The notes: generated by a model from the sequence alone, not told the origin. A stretch of DNA of 62,363 nucleotides from Amarolinea sp964580725 (GCA_964580725.1 CAZOLV010000018.1:1-62363); one strand, 5' to 3'. Counted from the first letter of the stretch, positions 17,176 to 29,431 are shown. Made by a program: numbers and translations.

Positions 17176-17245
17176 CATGCGCCGACCGCGTTTTTGCGCT
17201 GTCGCCTGGCGCCGCGCCAGGCCTCTCTCACAGGAGAATCGCATC

Positions 17246-20230
<2,985 letters not shown>

Positions 20231-20338
20231 GCGCACGCTCTGCGCCTCGCAGGCGAGCAAGCGTGGGACCTGTGCGACCGATGCGCTGGCAGGGCCCGGC
20301 CGGCAAGTCCCGGCGGTTACCTCCTGACAGCGCGCCAG

Positions 20339-20902
20339 TCAGGGCGTTGCCGCACGGCGGCGCAGCAGCAAGCGCCAGACCACCCAGGCAACGAACAGAA
20401 CGATGAAGATCATCACGAGCGGCATGATGACGGCGGTCAGCGACACGGTAGCCGCAATCACGTCCTCAGCCGTGCTGACGAGTGGATTGCCCAGGCCGGC
20501 CGTCGTCGCCGTGATGACCGGCCGCGCCGTCGCCTTGACGACGTGCACGCCGCCCGCCAGGATCAGGCCGCAGGCCAGCGCCAACACCGGATGAACGTCG
20601 CTGATCGTATGACTGCTGGCCGCAAAGACAATGGCGCCCGCCGCCGGCCGCACAAAGGTTTGGATGGCGTCGTTGATGTGGTCAACGCCGGCGATCTTGT
20701 CTGCCAGCACCTCGATCGCCAGCAGCACGACCAACAGCCCGATGATCCACGGATTCTCCAACGTGTCCCACGGCGCGCCCAGCGTGATCAAATCGGTAAA
20801 GCGCGCCAGCAGCGCCACCACCAGCAGCGGCACATACGCATTCAACCCGGCCGATGTGGACAGCCCAAAAGCGGTCAAAATACCAGACAACGCTTCGATC
20901 AT
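20339..20902 (-). CDS. DUF4126 family integral membrane protein
   Basis: The 187-aa protein starts at ATG 20902 with GGGAGGC upstream. It has about four to five hydrophobic segments and the DUF4126 look: LSTSAGLNAYVPLLVVALLA at residues 13-32, LEVLADKIAGVDHINDAIQTFVRP, and a C-terminal TM followed by RLLLRRR. Conserved small and polar residues in the N-terminal helix suggest a transporter- or channel-like role, but the function is unknown. It converges on uvrA and is divergent from the peptidase genes. A TATAAT -10 box lies on the minus strand at 20953-20948 without a good -35. Confidence 0.8.
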   Translation of the reverse strand: MIEALSGILTAFGLSTSAGLNAYVPLLVVALLARFTDLITLGAPWDTLENPWIIGLLVVLLAIEVLADKIAGVDHINDAIQTFVRPAAGAIVFAASSHTISDVHPVLALACGLILAGGVHVVKATARPVITATTAGLGNPLVSTAEDVIAATVSLTAVIMPLVMIFIVLFVAWVVWRLLLRRRAATP

Positions 20903-20999
20903 CGTTTGCCTCCCAATTCCAAAGACGCTCGATGCGGGGTGACCGATATTATAGCACACGCCGCCTGCAATTCGGGTAGTCGTTCGCCGCCCCAAATCT

Positions 21000-21028
21000 T
21001 TGCCTTGTCCGCCCGACAGTGTTATACT
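21000..21028 (+). promoter_or_regulatory. Promoter of the tandem peptidase genes
   Basis: TTGCCT (21000-21005) and TATACT (21023-21028) are 17 bp apart. The predicted transcript starts near 21035 and runs through the 34-bp repeat array before reaching the first peptidase. Confidence 0.55.
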
Positions 21029-21099
21029 CGCCAGCAGCAAAGACAATCGCCGCCGCGATTGACGCCAGGCCGCAGCCGTCCTTCGCCTGCGCCACCCAA

Positions 21100-21333
21100 G
21101 ACGATGACAACACCGCCATGACCCATTCGCCAGACGATGACAATCACCATGACAACCCATTCGCCAGACGATGACAATCACCATGACAACCCATTCGCCA
21201 GACGANNNNNNNNNNNNNNNNNNNNNNNNNNNNNNNNNNNNNNNNNNNNNNNNNNNNNNNNNNNNNNNNNNNNNNNNNNNNNNNNNNNNNNNNNNNNNNN
21301 NNNNNGACAATCACCATGACAACCCATTCGCCA
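21100..21333 (+). repeat. 34-bp tandem repeat at the 5' end of the peptidase gene
   Basis: Units begin at 21100 (33 bp, degenerate), 21133 and 21167 (identical 34 bp), then one begins at 21201 and runs into the N gap. The last unit resumes at 21306 and ends at 21333. Each unit contains an ATG and a TGA arranged as overlapping ATGA. Because 34 is not a multiple of three, successive units are read in different frames. The visible chain is ATG 21104 to TGA 21119-21121, then ATG 21118 to TGA 21172-21174, and ATG 21137 whose TGA would be at 21206. The true copy number is hidden by the gap. Confidence 0.9.
21206..21305. other. Scaffold gap of 100 N
   Basis: Exactly 100 unknown bases lie inside the 34-bp repeat. 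The size is the conventional placeholder, so the real length and repeat number are unknown. Confidence 0.99.
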
Positions 21334-22835
21334 GACGAGCCTGGACGCCGCTGCTGGCGGTATCGGTGACCGCCGGCCTGCTGCTCCTGTTGGCCGGCTG
21401 CACTCTTTGGCGCCGCCCGCAGCCCGATCCATGGGCCGCCTATCGCCCCGGCCTGGCGCCGCACAGCCAATCCATCCTCGACAGCCGCGCCGACTGGACG
21501 CGCTACGACCTCGACCTGCTGATTGACCCCTGGGCGCGCACCGTGCAGGGCAGTCAGCGCATCGTCGTGACCAACGGCAGCCAGAGCGCCTGGGGCGACG
21601 TCTATTTCCGCCTCTACCCCAACCTGGAACAGTTCGACGGCGACATGGAGATCGGTTCGGTGCGCATGGCGCAGCGGCCGCTCCCCTTCAGCTACGCCGC
21701 CGAACGCAGTGCGCTGCGCGTGGCGCTGCCGCAACCCCTGCCACCCGGCGAGGCCGTCGTCCTCGAACTCGATTTCAGCGTCGAAGCGCCCGCCGCCGCA
21801 TCACAGGACTACATCCTCTTTGGCGCCGGCCAGGGCATCTTGAACCTGCCGCTCGCCTACCCCGTTCTGGCCGTGTTCGACCAGGCCGCCGCGGCCGCCA
21901 ACCAGCCCATCCCCTGGCATCTCGACATGCCCGCCCCCTACGGCGACATCGCCTTCACGCAGGCGGCGCTCTTCCAGGTGACGGCCACCGTGCCGAGCAC
22001 CTTCACCGTCGTCGCCGCCGGCGTCCTGCAAGAGCGCGTCACCTCGCCCACCGGCGGCGATGTCTGGCGCTGGACCAGCGGCCCGCTGCGCGAATGGATG
22101 ATGACTCTCAGCCCAGAGCTTCAAGTCACTTCCACCCTGGCCTACAGCGCCACCGTCAACTCGTACTTCCTCCCCGGCGATGAGGATGCCGGCCAGCGGG
22201 CGTTGCAAGTCGCCGCGGCCGCGCTGCGCGTCTATCAAGATCACTACGGCCGCTACCCCTACCCGGCCATGCACATCGTCGCCTCGCCGCTGCAATACCG
22301 CGGCATGGAGTTCCCGGCGCTCGATCTGATCGGCATTGATCTCTACCGTCAGCGCCCGGCCGACCTGGAATTCCTCATCGTGCACGAAGTGGCGCATCAG
22401 TGGTGGTACAACATGGTCGGAAACGACCCTGTGCGCTCCCCCTGGCTGGACGAAGGGCTGGCCGAATACTCGACCTACGTCTACTGGCAAGCGGTGCGCG
22501 GTCAGACCGCCGCCGAGCGGCTCCTGGTCAACCGCTGGCAAGCGCCGGTAGATTACGCCCGCAACAACGGCCTGGATGGGGTGATGGATCAACCGGCAGC
22601 CGCCTTTGGGCCGGGGCGCTACGAAACGATCGTCTACGCCAAAGCGGCGCTCTTCTTCCATGCCGTGCGCCAGGAGATCGGCGACGAGATGTTCTTCGCC
22701 GTGCTGCAAGCCTATCTCCAGCGTTACCTCTTCCGCGAAGTGCAGTCGTCCGACTTCATCAGCCTGGCCGAGCGCATGAGCGGTAAGTCCTTGCAGCCCC
22801 TCTTTCAAGAATGGGTATTGAGCCAAACGCCATGA
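21306..22835 (+). CDS. M1-family (gluzincin) metallopeptidase lipoprotein, 5' end in gap
   Basis: About 509 residues are visible. The start codon must lie in the penultimate 34-bp repeat, now in the gap; the repeat encodes a His/Asp-rich head (DNHHDNPFARR) in any case. A lipoprotein signal follows (LLLLLAGCTLWRR). The catalytic zinc site is HEVAHQWWYN with the third ligand Glu in WLDEGLAEYS. The exopeptidase GxMEN motif is replaced by GMEFP, as in bacterial M1-like proteins of unclear specificity, and a Tyr in YETIVYAKAALFFH could be the catalytic one. It probably acts on the outer face of the membrane. Its TGA overlaps the next paralogue's ATG. Confidence 0.85.
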   Translation, partial: DNHHDNPFARRAWTPLLAVSVTAGLLLLLAGCTLWRRPQPDPWAAYRPGLAPHSQSILDSRADWTRYDLDLLIDPWARTVQGSQRIVVTNGSQSAWGDVYFRLYPNLEQFDGDMEIGSVRMAQRPLPFSYAAERSALRVALPQPLPPGEAVVLELDFSVEAPAAASQDYILFGAGQGILNLPLAYPVLAVFDQAAAAANQPIPWHLDMPAPYGDIAFTQAALFQVTATVPSTFTVVAAGVLQERVTSPTGGDVWRWTSGPLREWMMTLSPELQVTSTLAYSATVNSYFLPGDEDAGQRALQVAAAALRVYQDHYGRYPYPAMHIVASPLQYRGMEFPALDLIGIDLYRQRPADLEFLIVHEVAHQWWYNMVGNDPVRSPWLDEGLAEYSTYVYWQAVRGQTAAERLLVNRWQAPVDYARNNGLDGVMDQPAAAFGPGRYETIVYAKAALFFHAVRQEIGDEMFFAVLQAYLQRYLFREVQSSDFISLAERMSGKSLQPLFQEWVLSQTP

Positions 22836-24424
22836 ACATTCGCTCCACACTCTGGCGGCAGCGCCGGCTGGCCGTCTTGATCCTGCTCAGCGCCAGCCTG
22901 CTGCGCTGCACGCCGCAGCCAACGCCCACGCCCACCCTCGCCCCCGTTGCGCCAGCCACAACGGCCCCATTGCCCAGCGTCGCCGTCGCAGCGACGGCAA
23001 CGGCAACGGCGGCGCCAACCGCCGCCGCACCGGCCTCCTGGACCGATTCGAGCCGCTTTGCCCAGGCGCTGCGCCCGGAGACGCAGGGCGATTTGGCCGC
23101 CGCCGCCCCACCTCTGCACTATCAGATTGTGCTGCGCCTCGATCTGGCCGAACGTCAGATCAGCGGCCAGCAGTGGATTCGCTTCACCAACAACAGCGCC
23201 GGCCCGCTGACAACCGTCACGCTGCGCCTCTACCCGAACCTGGGGCGCACCGAGAAGGTGCTGCGCGTCGCCAACCTGTTGGTCAACGGCGCTCCGGCCG
23301 CGGCGCGGCCGGCGGCGCTCGATTCGGCGCTGGTGATCTCACTGACCGAGGCGCTGGCGCCAGGCGCCAGTTTGGAACTGAGCATGGATTTCACGGCAAA
23401 CCTGCCCAACGAGGGCGGCGGCAACTACAGCACCTTCGGCTACGCAAGCGGTGTGCTGGCGCTGGCGCAGTTCTACCCCACGATCCCGCGCATCGGCTCC
23501 GCCGGTTGGGATCTGGAAACGCCGCCGCTCTTTGGCGATCTAACCACCGCTGACCCCGGTTTGTACGATGTATGGGTGACCGCGCCCGCCGACTTGACGC
23601 TGGTTGCGACCGGCGTGACCAGCGAGACGACGCACAACGCGGACGGCAGCCAGACGCAGCACATCGTGGGCGGGCCGCAGCGCGAGTTCAACCTGACGGC
23701 GGGGCATGACTTTGTGCGTCAAAGCGGCCAGGTGGGCAACGTAACGATCAACTCCTACTTTACCAAAGGAAACGAGGCCAGCGGCCAGGCGGCGCTCGAC
23801 TGGGCCAGCCAGGCGTTCGACATCTATCAGCGGGCGTTTGGCGCTTATCCATACAGCGAGCTGGACATCGTCGCCACGCCGACCGACGCCGGCGGCGTCG
23901 AATATCCCGGCCTGGTGGTCATCGCCGATCGTCTGTACGAAGATGCGCCCGAACCGTTCACCTTCTTTCAGATTGCGGTAGTGCATGAGGCGGCGCACCA
24001 GTGGTGGTACAACCTGGTGGGCAACGACCAGTTGCGTCAGCCGTGGCTGGACGAGGCGACAACCCAGTACGCCACCGTTCTCTTTTTCGAAGATCGCTAC
24101 GGCACCAATGGCCGCGCCGGGGTGATCGAGTCGTTCCAGGCGCGCTGGGATCGAGTCAAGGCCAGCAACGATCAGGCGGTGGGTCTGCCGGTCGCGGCGT
24201 ATGATGGGCGGGGCTATGGCGCCATTGTCTACGGCAAGGGGCCGTTGTTCTTGCTGGCGCTGCGTGACGAGATGGGCGGCGCCACTTTCGCCCGTTTCAT
24301 GCAGGACTTTGCGACAGCTCAACGCTGGCGCACCGCAACCACCGCCGATTTCCTGACCGCCGCCGAAACCGCCTGCAACTGCCAGTTGGACGACCTCTTC
24401 GCAGAATGGGTCATGCCTGAGTAG
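22832..24424 (+). CDS. M1-family metallopeptidase, second tandem copy
   Basis: The 530-aa protein starts at ATG 22832, overlapping the preceding stop by 4 bp. It is a paralogue of the upstream gene. It has an N-terminal signal peptide with a possible lipobox (SASLLRC), a Pro/Thr/Ala-rich linker of about 60 residues (PTPTPTLAP and TATATAAPTAA), and the zinc motif HEAAHQWWYN with Glu in WLDEATTQYA. GxMEN is replaced by GVEYP. YGAIVYGKGPLF carries the likely catalytic Tyr. The C-terminal helical part is short compared with aminopeptidase N. The two proteins are probably made together and may differ in substrate. Confidence 0.87.
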   Translation: MNIRSTLWRQRRLAVLILLSASLLRCTPQPTPTPTLAPVAPATTAPLPSVAVAATATATAAPTAAAPASWTDSSRFAQALRPETQGDLAAAAPPLHYQIVLRLDLAERQISGQQWIRFTNNSAGPLTTVTLRLYPNLGRTEKVLRVANLLVNGAPAAARPAALDSALVISLTEALAPGASLELSMDFTANLPNEGGGNYSTFGYASGVLALAQFYPTIPRIGSAGWDLETPPLFGDLTTADPGLYDVWVTAPADLTLVATGVTSETTHNADGSQTQHIVGGPQREFNLTAGHDFVRQSGQVGNVTINSYFTKGNEASGQAALDWASQAFDIYQRAFGAYPYSELDIVATPTDAGGVEYPGLVVIADRLYEDAPEPFTFFQIAVVHEAAHQWWYNLVGNDQLRQPWLDEATTQYATVLFFEDRYGTNGRAGVIESFQARWDRVKASNDQAVGLPVAAYDGRGYGAIVYGKGPLFLLALRDEMGGATFARFMQDFATAQRWRTATTADFLTAAETACNCQLDDLFAEWVMPE

Positions 24425-24653
24425 GGCTTCCGGCCGGCGCCTGCAACCTGGCTCAAGGGTATGCTCAGCGCTGGCATGCGTCAGAAGGTCGCCAACCGTC
24501 GTGGCGCCAGTGGCTCGTGGCAGAAAATGGGCCGGCTTGGGCTGATGCGGTCAAGCCCCTCCAGCCCGAGGAAGCGATGGAAAATGCGCTGCGAACGGTG
24601 CGCATGCCTCGTTCGGAAGCTCTCTATTCATCAGTTAGCGCAAAACGTCAGTC

Positions 24654-24702
24654 TTGCGCGTTGCTCGGATGCTGCTTTCCTCAAACTCCGAGCAACGCGC
24701 AA
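24654..24702. terminator. Inverted repeat between convergent genes
   Basis: A 15-bp perfect inverted repeat, TTGCGCGTTGCTCGG (24654-24668) with CCGAGCAACGCGCAA (24688-24702), flanks a 19-nt loop. It lies between the plus-strand peptidase and the minus-strand PEP-CTERM gene and could terminate both. The remainder of 24425-24731 shows no gene I can support. Confidence 0.45.
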
Positions 24703-24731
24703 GGTCTGGTTTGCCGCCGAGAAGCCTGCTT

Positions 24732-27674
24732 CTAACGCTGCGCCGGGGAACGCAGACTGAATGCGGCGGGGCGGCGGGCGTACCAGATCAGCATGACCAC
24801 TGCCAGCCCCATCAACAGCCACTCTTCCGGCTCCGGCACCGCGGCCACCGTCGGCGTCAGCAGCGTCTCGCCCACATCCTCATGCTCGCGCTGGAAACGG
24901 TCAGCGCGGCGCTCCAACGCGTCGAGCAGCGCCTGCTGGCGCGCTTCCACCAACACGATCATCGAAGAGAGCGGGGTCACGATGCTGTAGTTGGAAGCCA
25001 CCGCATGGAGGCGGTCCAGCAGATCGAGCTGCGTGATCTCGCCGCGGCGCGCCTGCATCTCCGTCAGAATCAGCCGGCGGGCGGCGAGGGCGGCAAACGC
25101 CGGCGCATCGGCCCGCGCTTCTGGCCCCACAGAACTGAGGCTGTTGGCCAGCGCTGTGGACATCGTCAGCCACTGGTAGCCATCCACCACATCGGTCGTG
25201 ACGCCCTCGGTCTTGCCGGTCAGGGCAATGGCCAGACGTTGCAGGGCCTCGTCCATGCTGGCCGCCGCTCCACCGCCGCTGGCATGGATGGCGTCGAGCG
25301 TCGGATCGTCGTAGCCGACCGGAAAACCGCCCAGGTGTACGATCCAGATCGGCGCTTCGGGAATTTTCACCGCCTCGTCGCCTTCGCCCAGGGCATAGCC
25401 CTCGCCGTCGGTCAGCACAAGGATGGCGTCATAGGTGCGGTCGCGGCGCAGCTCGTCGAACTGCGCCAACAATTCAGCGGCGTTCTGCCCGCCGAAATTG
25501 AGGATCGAGCGCGGGTCGAAATCTTCCAGCCGCACCAGCGACGGCGCTTCGCCGCGGAAGGGCGAGGCAGTGAGGTAGACATCAACCTGCGCCCCGGCGC
25601 CGGTCAGCGCCTGCAGGCGTTCGAACGACGCCTCCACGCCGGCCTGCTGCTGCGCCATGCTGCGCGAGCGGTCGAGCACCATCGCCAGGCGCAGACCAGT
25701 GGGCAACGTCGGCAGCCCCGTCGCCTCGACAGGCCGCGCAATCACCGTCTGATCGCCGGGGAAGTCAACCCGGTGCACCGCCGGGGCGGTGTGCGTCGTG
25801 CGGCCAGCCTGCGGCGGCAGCCAGCCTTCGGCAACGATCGGCTGGCCGTCGAGCAGGCGCACGCTGTCCGCATCCCAGAAGACGTTGAGCTTCTCGCTCA
25901 TCTGCGGCAGCGGCCAGGCGTTGTCCACCGTCACCGTGCGATAGGTGAGCCACATGTGCAGCGGCGCCCCTTGCACGACCGTCCCGCGCATGCTGTTCGG
26001 TTCGTAGTTGATGCGCTGCGGCTCGATGGGGAAGATGCGCAGCCGGTACTGGCGCGGCCCCAACTGCTCGACGAGGGCCGGGTCAACCTGACGCCGCACC
26101 TCGTTGCGATACACCGCCTGCGCCGCCCCACGCGGCGAGACGCGATAGTCGAAACGCTGCGTCCGGTCGGCGCTGTTGCCCAGCCACAGCCCCGTGATCA
26201 CCGCCGATTCGGGCAAGCTGAAGTAGTAGACCACCTCCTGCCGCAGGCCGGTGATATTCTGATAGACCTCATACAGCTCGATGTCGGCCCAGTCGCCGTG
26301 CTCCGTCGTCGTCACCTCCTGGCGCAGCAGATACACCTCACGGTCGTCAATGGCCTGCCAGGCGACCATTGCTTGCTCCACATTCCAGGTGGAGCGCACC
26401 GCCGCCACCACCGCGCGATGCTCGCCCTCGATGATGTCAACGTCGAAGAAGGTTTCGTACAGTTCGGCGGCGTGACGCGGCTCGCGCTGCAGCGCCTGGT
26501 TGTCCCAATTGGCATCGGGCTGCAGCGGCTCCACCGGTTGATAGAGCAGTGGTTGGGCCACCAGTTCGTACAGGCGCTGCACCTGCGTCGCCTGCTCGCG
26601 CGTCAGATTGACCGCATCCTGGTACAGATCGCGCACATGACGCACCTCGCCCATTGCGCTGATGTAGCGGTGCGGCGCCAGGTAGGCATTGAGCAGGCCG
26701 GCGCGAATCTCATCCTGACGATTCAGCAGATTCTGCGCCTCGATGGGGGAAGCGGGCGGCCGGGCCAGCAGATCGAATGCCTTCTGCTGCGGCTGGCGAT
26801 TGAGCAGCGCCGTCAGGCCGATGGTCAGCGCCAGGATCAGCGCCGGCGCGCCGGCGGCCAGCGCGAAGTTGCGCTGTATCTGCACCTGGCGCAGCGCCCG
26901 CAGCCAGATGCGGCCGTAGATCACCGTCACCGCCACGGGCATCGCCACGACCAGTGTGCTGGAATAGATCACCAGCAGGAAGCCGAAGATGTAGAGCGGC
27001 AGCATCTGCCAGGCTTCGAGCAGGCCGCGCCAGAATTCGGCGCTGGTCAGCGCCTCGAACAGATCTCGCCAGTTGCGCGTCAGTTCGGTCAGCAGGCGTC
27101 CGAGGTTCTTGCTCATCACGATCGCCAGGGGCACGGCATAGAACAGCAGCCAGACCGCCGCATAGAGGCCGAGGGCCAGCATCAGGGTCAGCCCCACCAG
27201 GCGCAACAGTGACGCCTGCGGGCCGCGCTGTTCGATGCGCCGGTCGAGCAGATGCCAGAGCAGCGTCGCCATGCCGATCGCCGCCAGCAGGAGCAGCAAC
27301 GTCACGGCGGCGGTGGCCTGGCGCAGCACGAAGAAGCGCATCACCAGCAGCAGCAGCAGCGGCCCCTCGACGCCGTAGCCCAGGGCCAGCAGCTTGCGCG
27401 GCTGTTTGCGCAGCACGGTCAGCCCAAGCGCCACCGCACAGACCGGAATCAGCACGATGATCAGCGCATAGAGCAGAAACTCAGCCGGCGCCTGCGACGT
27501 GCGCACGGCATTGATGAGGCTCGGCAGCAGTTGCGGCGCAAAACCGAGTACAACGAAGGCCAGGAAAATCGCATTCCAAGACCAAAACAACCCATACCCC
27601 CAGACGCTGGCGCTCAGCAAGCCCCGCAGTCTGGCCCTCCATGATTTGGGCGATGCCGATACAGTCGTCGTCAT
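24732..27674 (-). CDS. PEP-CTERM family integral membrane protein with VIT/VWA-like region
   Basis: The 980-aa protein begins at ATG 27674 behind AAGGAGGG. Residues about 25-300 contain seven or eight membrane spans. A large extracytoplasmic part follows, with a VIT-like section (VYLLRQEVTTTEHGDWADIELYEVYQNITG) and a von Willebrand A-like domain (LAMVLDRSRSM with MIDAS DxSxS, AILVLTDGEG). It ends with a classical PEP-CTERM tripartite signal: VPEPEEW, a hydrophobic helix (LLMGLAVVMLIWYA) and RRP. The architecture matches the PEP-CTERM integral membrane family seen next to exosortase O. The exosortase gene lies 98 bp upstream in the same direction, so this is probably its dedicated substrate. 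Confidence 0.85.
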   Translation of the reverse strand: MTTTVSASPKSWRARLRGLLSASVWGYGLFWSWNAIFLAFVVLGFAPQLLPSLINAVRTSQAPAEFLLYALIIVLIPVCAVALGLTVLRKQPRKLLALGYGVEGPLLLLLVMRFFVLRQATAAVTLLLLLAAIGMATLLWHLLDRRIEQRGPQASLLRLVGLTLMLALGLYAAVWLLFYAVPLAIVMSKNLGRLLTELTRNWRDLFEALTSAEFWRGLLEAWQMLPLYIFGFLLVIYSSTLVVAMPVAVTVIYGRIWLRALRQVQIQRNFALAAGAPALILALTIGLTALLNRQPQQKAFDLLARPPASPIEAQNLLNRQDEIRAGLLNAYLAPHRYISAMGEVRHVRDLYQDAVNLTREQATQVQRLYELVAQPLLYQPVEPLQPDANWDNQALQREPRHAAELYETFFDVDIIEGEHRAVVAAVRSTWNVEQAMVAWQAIDDREVYLLRQEVTTTEHGDWADIELYEVYQNITGLRQEVVYYFSLPESAVITGLWLGNSADRTQRFDYRVSPRGAAQAVYRNEVRRQVDPALVEQLGPRQYRLRIFPIEPQRINYEPNSMRGTVVQGAPLHMWLTYRTVTVDNAWPLPQMSEKLNVFWDADSVRLLDGQPIVAEGWLPPQAGRTTHTAPAVHRVDFPGDQTVIARPVEATGLPTLPTGLRLAMVLDRSRSMAQQQAGVEASFERLQALTGAGAQVDVYLTASPFRGEAPSLVRLEDFDPRSILNFGGQNAAELLAQFDELRRDRTYDAILVLTDGEGYALGEGDEAVKIPEAPIWIVHLGGFPVGYDDPTLDAIHASGGGAAASMDEALQRLAIALTGKTEGVTTDVVDGYQWLTMSTALANSLSSVGPEARADAPAFAALAARRLILTEMQARRGEITQLDLLDRLHAVASNYSIVTPLSSMIVLVEARQQALLDALERRADRFQREHEDVGETLLTPTVAAVPEPEEWLLMGLAVVMLIWYARRPAAFSLRSPAQR

Positions 27675-27772
27675 CTGACACCCTCCTTACTGAATGTTTC
27701 TCTCTCGATCCACCCTGTTGATCCGCATTCCACGTCCGGTGCGGCGCGCTCACGTTTCTGTCATGCCATCCT

Positions 27773-29296
27773 CTACCGCGCCGTGGCGGGGACGTTCCCG
27801 TGCAAATTGACCGCAACCGCCTCGTGCAGCGTCTCGAACAGAGCGGCTGCGTCAGCCGACCCTGGCTCCACAATCCTGTCGAACAGGATCGAAACCAGCA
27901 CCCACCGCTCCCGCTGCGGCGCCAAATCGGCCCAGATGCGCGCCCCGTAATCATCCGTCGTGCGCTCGGCCGACTGGAACCAGTAGCCTGCGCTCAACAC
28001 GCCAGCGTCCTGATCATCGCCCAGGCGCACAAAGCGCAGCGCAAAATCATCGCGCACCAGATGCGGGCGTGAATCGTCCAGCGCCAGGCCGTAGACCTCG
28101 AAACACCGCTCCGGCTGATGATGGGCGCGCCACGTGCGGCTGCTGACCAGGATCATCGAGCCGCGCAGGCCGCGCCAGTTGAAGCGCCAACGTTCCGCCG
28201 CCTCAGCGCCATCGCGCAGCAGCCACGCTTGTTCATCGGTGGTTAGCGGCAGCGGTTCGACCGTCAATGCGGCGGGGAACTGCCAGCCGACCAGTGCCGG
28301 GCCGGTCACCTCTGGCGGCCGCGGCGCATAGGCCAGGGCCAGAAGCGCCGTCGTCGCGATCAGCGCCGGCGTCAACCAGGCGGGGCGCGAGACCGGGCGC
28401 GCCGGCGTCATCTCCGGCTGGCCCGGCGCCGGCAGGCGATCCAGCATGAACGCCGCCGCGGCGCAGACCATCACGAAGCCGAGCACACCGAGTGGCAGGT
28501 GCAGCATCTCGGCCAAAAACGGTAGACCCGCCACGGGGCCGGCGATCACCAGCGCCGCCACGCGCGCCAGGTTGGCCAAAAAGAGCAGCGCTGCAAAGAC
28601 CGCCGCTGTCAGCAGCCAGCGCAGCGAAAATGGGCGTCGTTTGACCCAGGTTGCGGCCAGGAGGAACAGCATCCCCGACCAGAGGCTTTTGATGCCGCTG
28701 CACGGGATGTCAACCTGAGAGATGCCATTCTCGAAAACGAGGATCGTCTCCACGCCGAGCGAGGGCACGCCGGCGGCGGCCAGCCCATCGCGCACGATGG
28801 CAGCCGTCACGATGCGCATGGGGTAGCCAACGAAAGTCTGCAGATGATCGCCAAAGGGCAGTAGGCCGATGATGAGCAGCGCCGCCGGCAACCCCTGACG
28901 CCAGCGCGCCGGCGTCAGCCAAAGGCCGAGCAGGCCATAAGTCGCCAGGCCGAAGAGGGCCGTGGCGACGCTGTTGACTGCGAGGAAGCGTTCCACGAGC
29001 AGGAACGTCACCGCCGCGCCGAGGGCCAGCGCCAGCGGCGGCCAGCGCCAGGCTGGCGTCGCCTGAAGATGCAGCGGTTGGGTGCGGTTGCGCACCTGCT
29101 GCGCCAGCAGGATCAGCACACCGGCGAGCAGAATCTGGTTGGTGCGATAGAACTCGCCGGTGAAGACCAGCGCCAGGTAGGCCAGCGCCGGGCGGAAGAG
29201 CCACAGCCAGAGGCCCGCCAACAGCGCCAATGCGCCCCACTGTCGCCAGTCAGCGTCGGCCAGTTGTGCGCGACTCAATCGAATCGAACGAATCAT
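27773..29296 (-). CDS. Exosortase O-like transpeptidase
   Basis: The 507-aa protein starts at ATG 29296 with AAAAGGA upstream. It has about eight membrane spans and the exosortase catalytic triad: Cys in VDIPCSGIKSLWSGMLF, Arg in FLANLARVAALV and His in EMLHLPLGVLGF. The C-terminal 200 residues form a soluble EpsI/DUF3485-like extension (RTWRAHHQPERCFEVYGLAL). This fused form and the neighbouring PEP-CTERM integral protein fit the XrtO type; that exact subclass is a family-level judgement. It would cut the PEP-CTERM tail and transfer the protein to an unknown acceptor. A GC hairpin, CCCCCC-AAGTT-GGGGGG (29327-29343), lies in its leader. Confidence 0.85.
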   Translation of the reverse strand: MIRSIRLSRAQLADADWRQWGALALLAGLWLWLFRPALAYLALVFTGEFYRTNQILLAGVLILLAQQVRNRTQPLHLQATPAWRWPPLALALGAAVTFLLVERFLAVNSVATALFGLATYGLLGLWLTPARWRQGLPAALLIIGLLPFGDHLQTFVGYPMRIVTAAIVRDGLAAAGVPSLGVETILVFENGISQVDIPCSGIKSLWSGMLFLLAATWVKRRPFSLRWLLTAAVFAALLFLANLARVAALVIAGPVAGLPFLAEMLHLPLGVLGFVMVCAAAAFMLDRLPAPGQPEMTPARPVSRPAWLTPALIATTALLALAYAPRPPEVTGPALVGWQFPAALTVEPLPLTTDEQAWLLRDGAEAAERWRFNWRGLRGSMILVSSRTWRAHHQPERCFEVYGLALDDSRPHLVRDDFALRFVRLGDDQDAGVLSAGYWFQSAERTTDDYGARIWADLAPQRERWVLVSILFDRIVEPGSADAAALFETLHEAVAVNLHGNVPATAR

Positions 29297-29403
29297 CGTT
29301 GTGTCCTTTTGCAGCCCCCTCGATATCCCCCCAAGTTGGGGGGGTACAAGCCAACGCAGTCTCGCGCACTCTTGCTGCGCAGACAACGACCATCAAGACA
29401 GGA

Positions 29404-29431
29404 AAAAACCTGCCAGTTTTGGCAGGTTTTT
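29404..29431. terminator. Bidirectional terminator-like hairpin
   Basis: AAAAACCTGCCA (29404-29415) pairs with TGGCAGGTTTTT (29420-29431) around a GTTT loop. A and T runs on the two sides allow termination in both directions. It insulates the exosortase promoter region from the retroelement. Confidence 0.65.

Noticed and set aside
21100..21333. CRISPR array in the 34-bp repeats
   Set aside because: Units are head-to-tail without spacers.
24425..24653. Small plus-strand ORFs between the second peptidase and the PEP-CTERM gene
   Set aside because: No ribosome site, no family resemblance, and the frames cross the inverted repeat.
24654..27212. Long plus-strand open frame (852 codons) opposite the PEP-CTERM gene
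   Set aside because: It is antisense to a gene with clear domains, its product is Gln/Arg/His-rich and low in complexity, and it has no ribosome site. It is a by-product of high GC.
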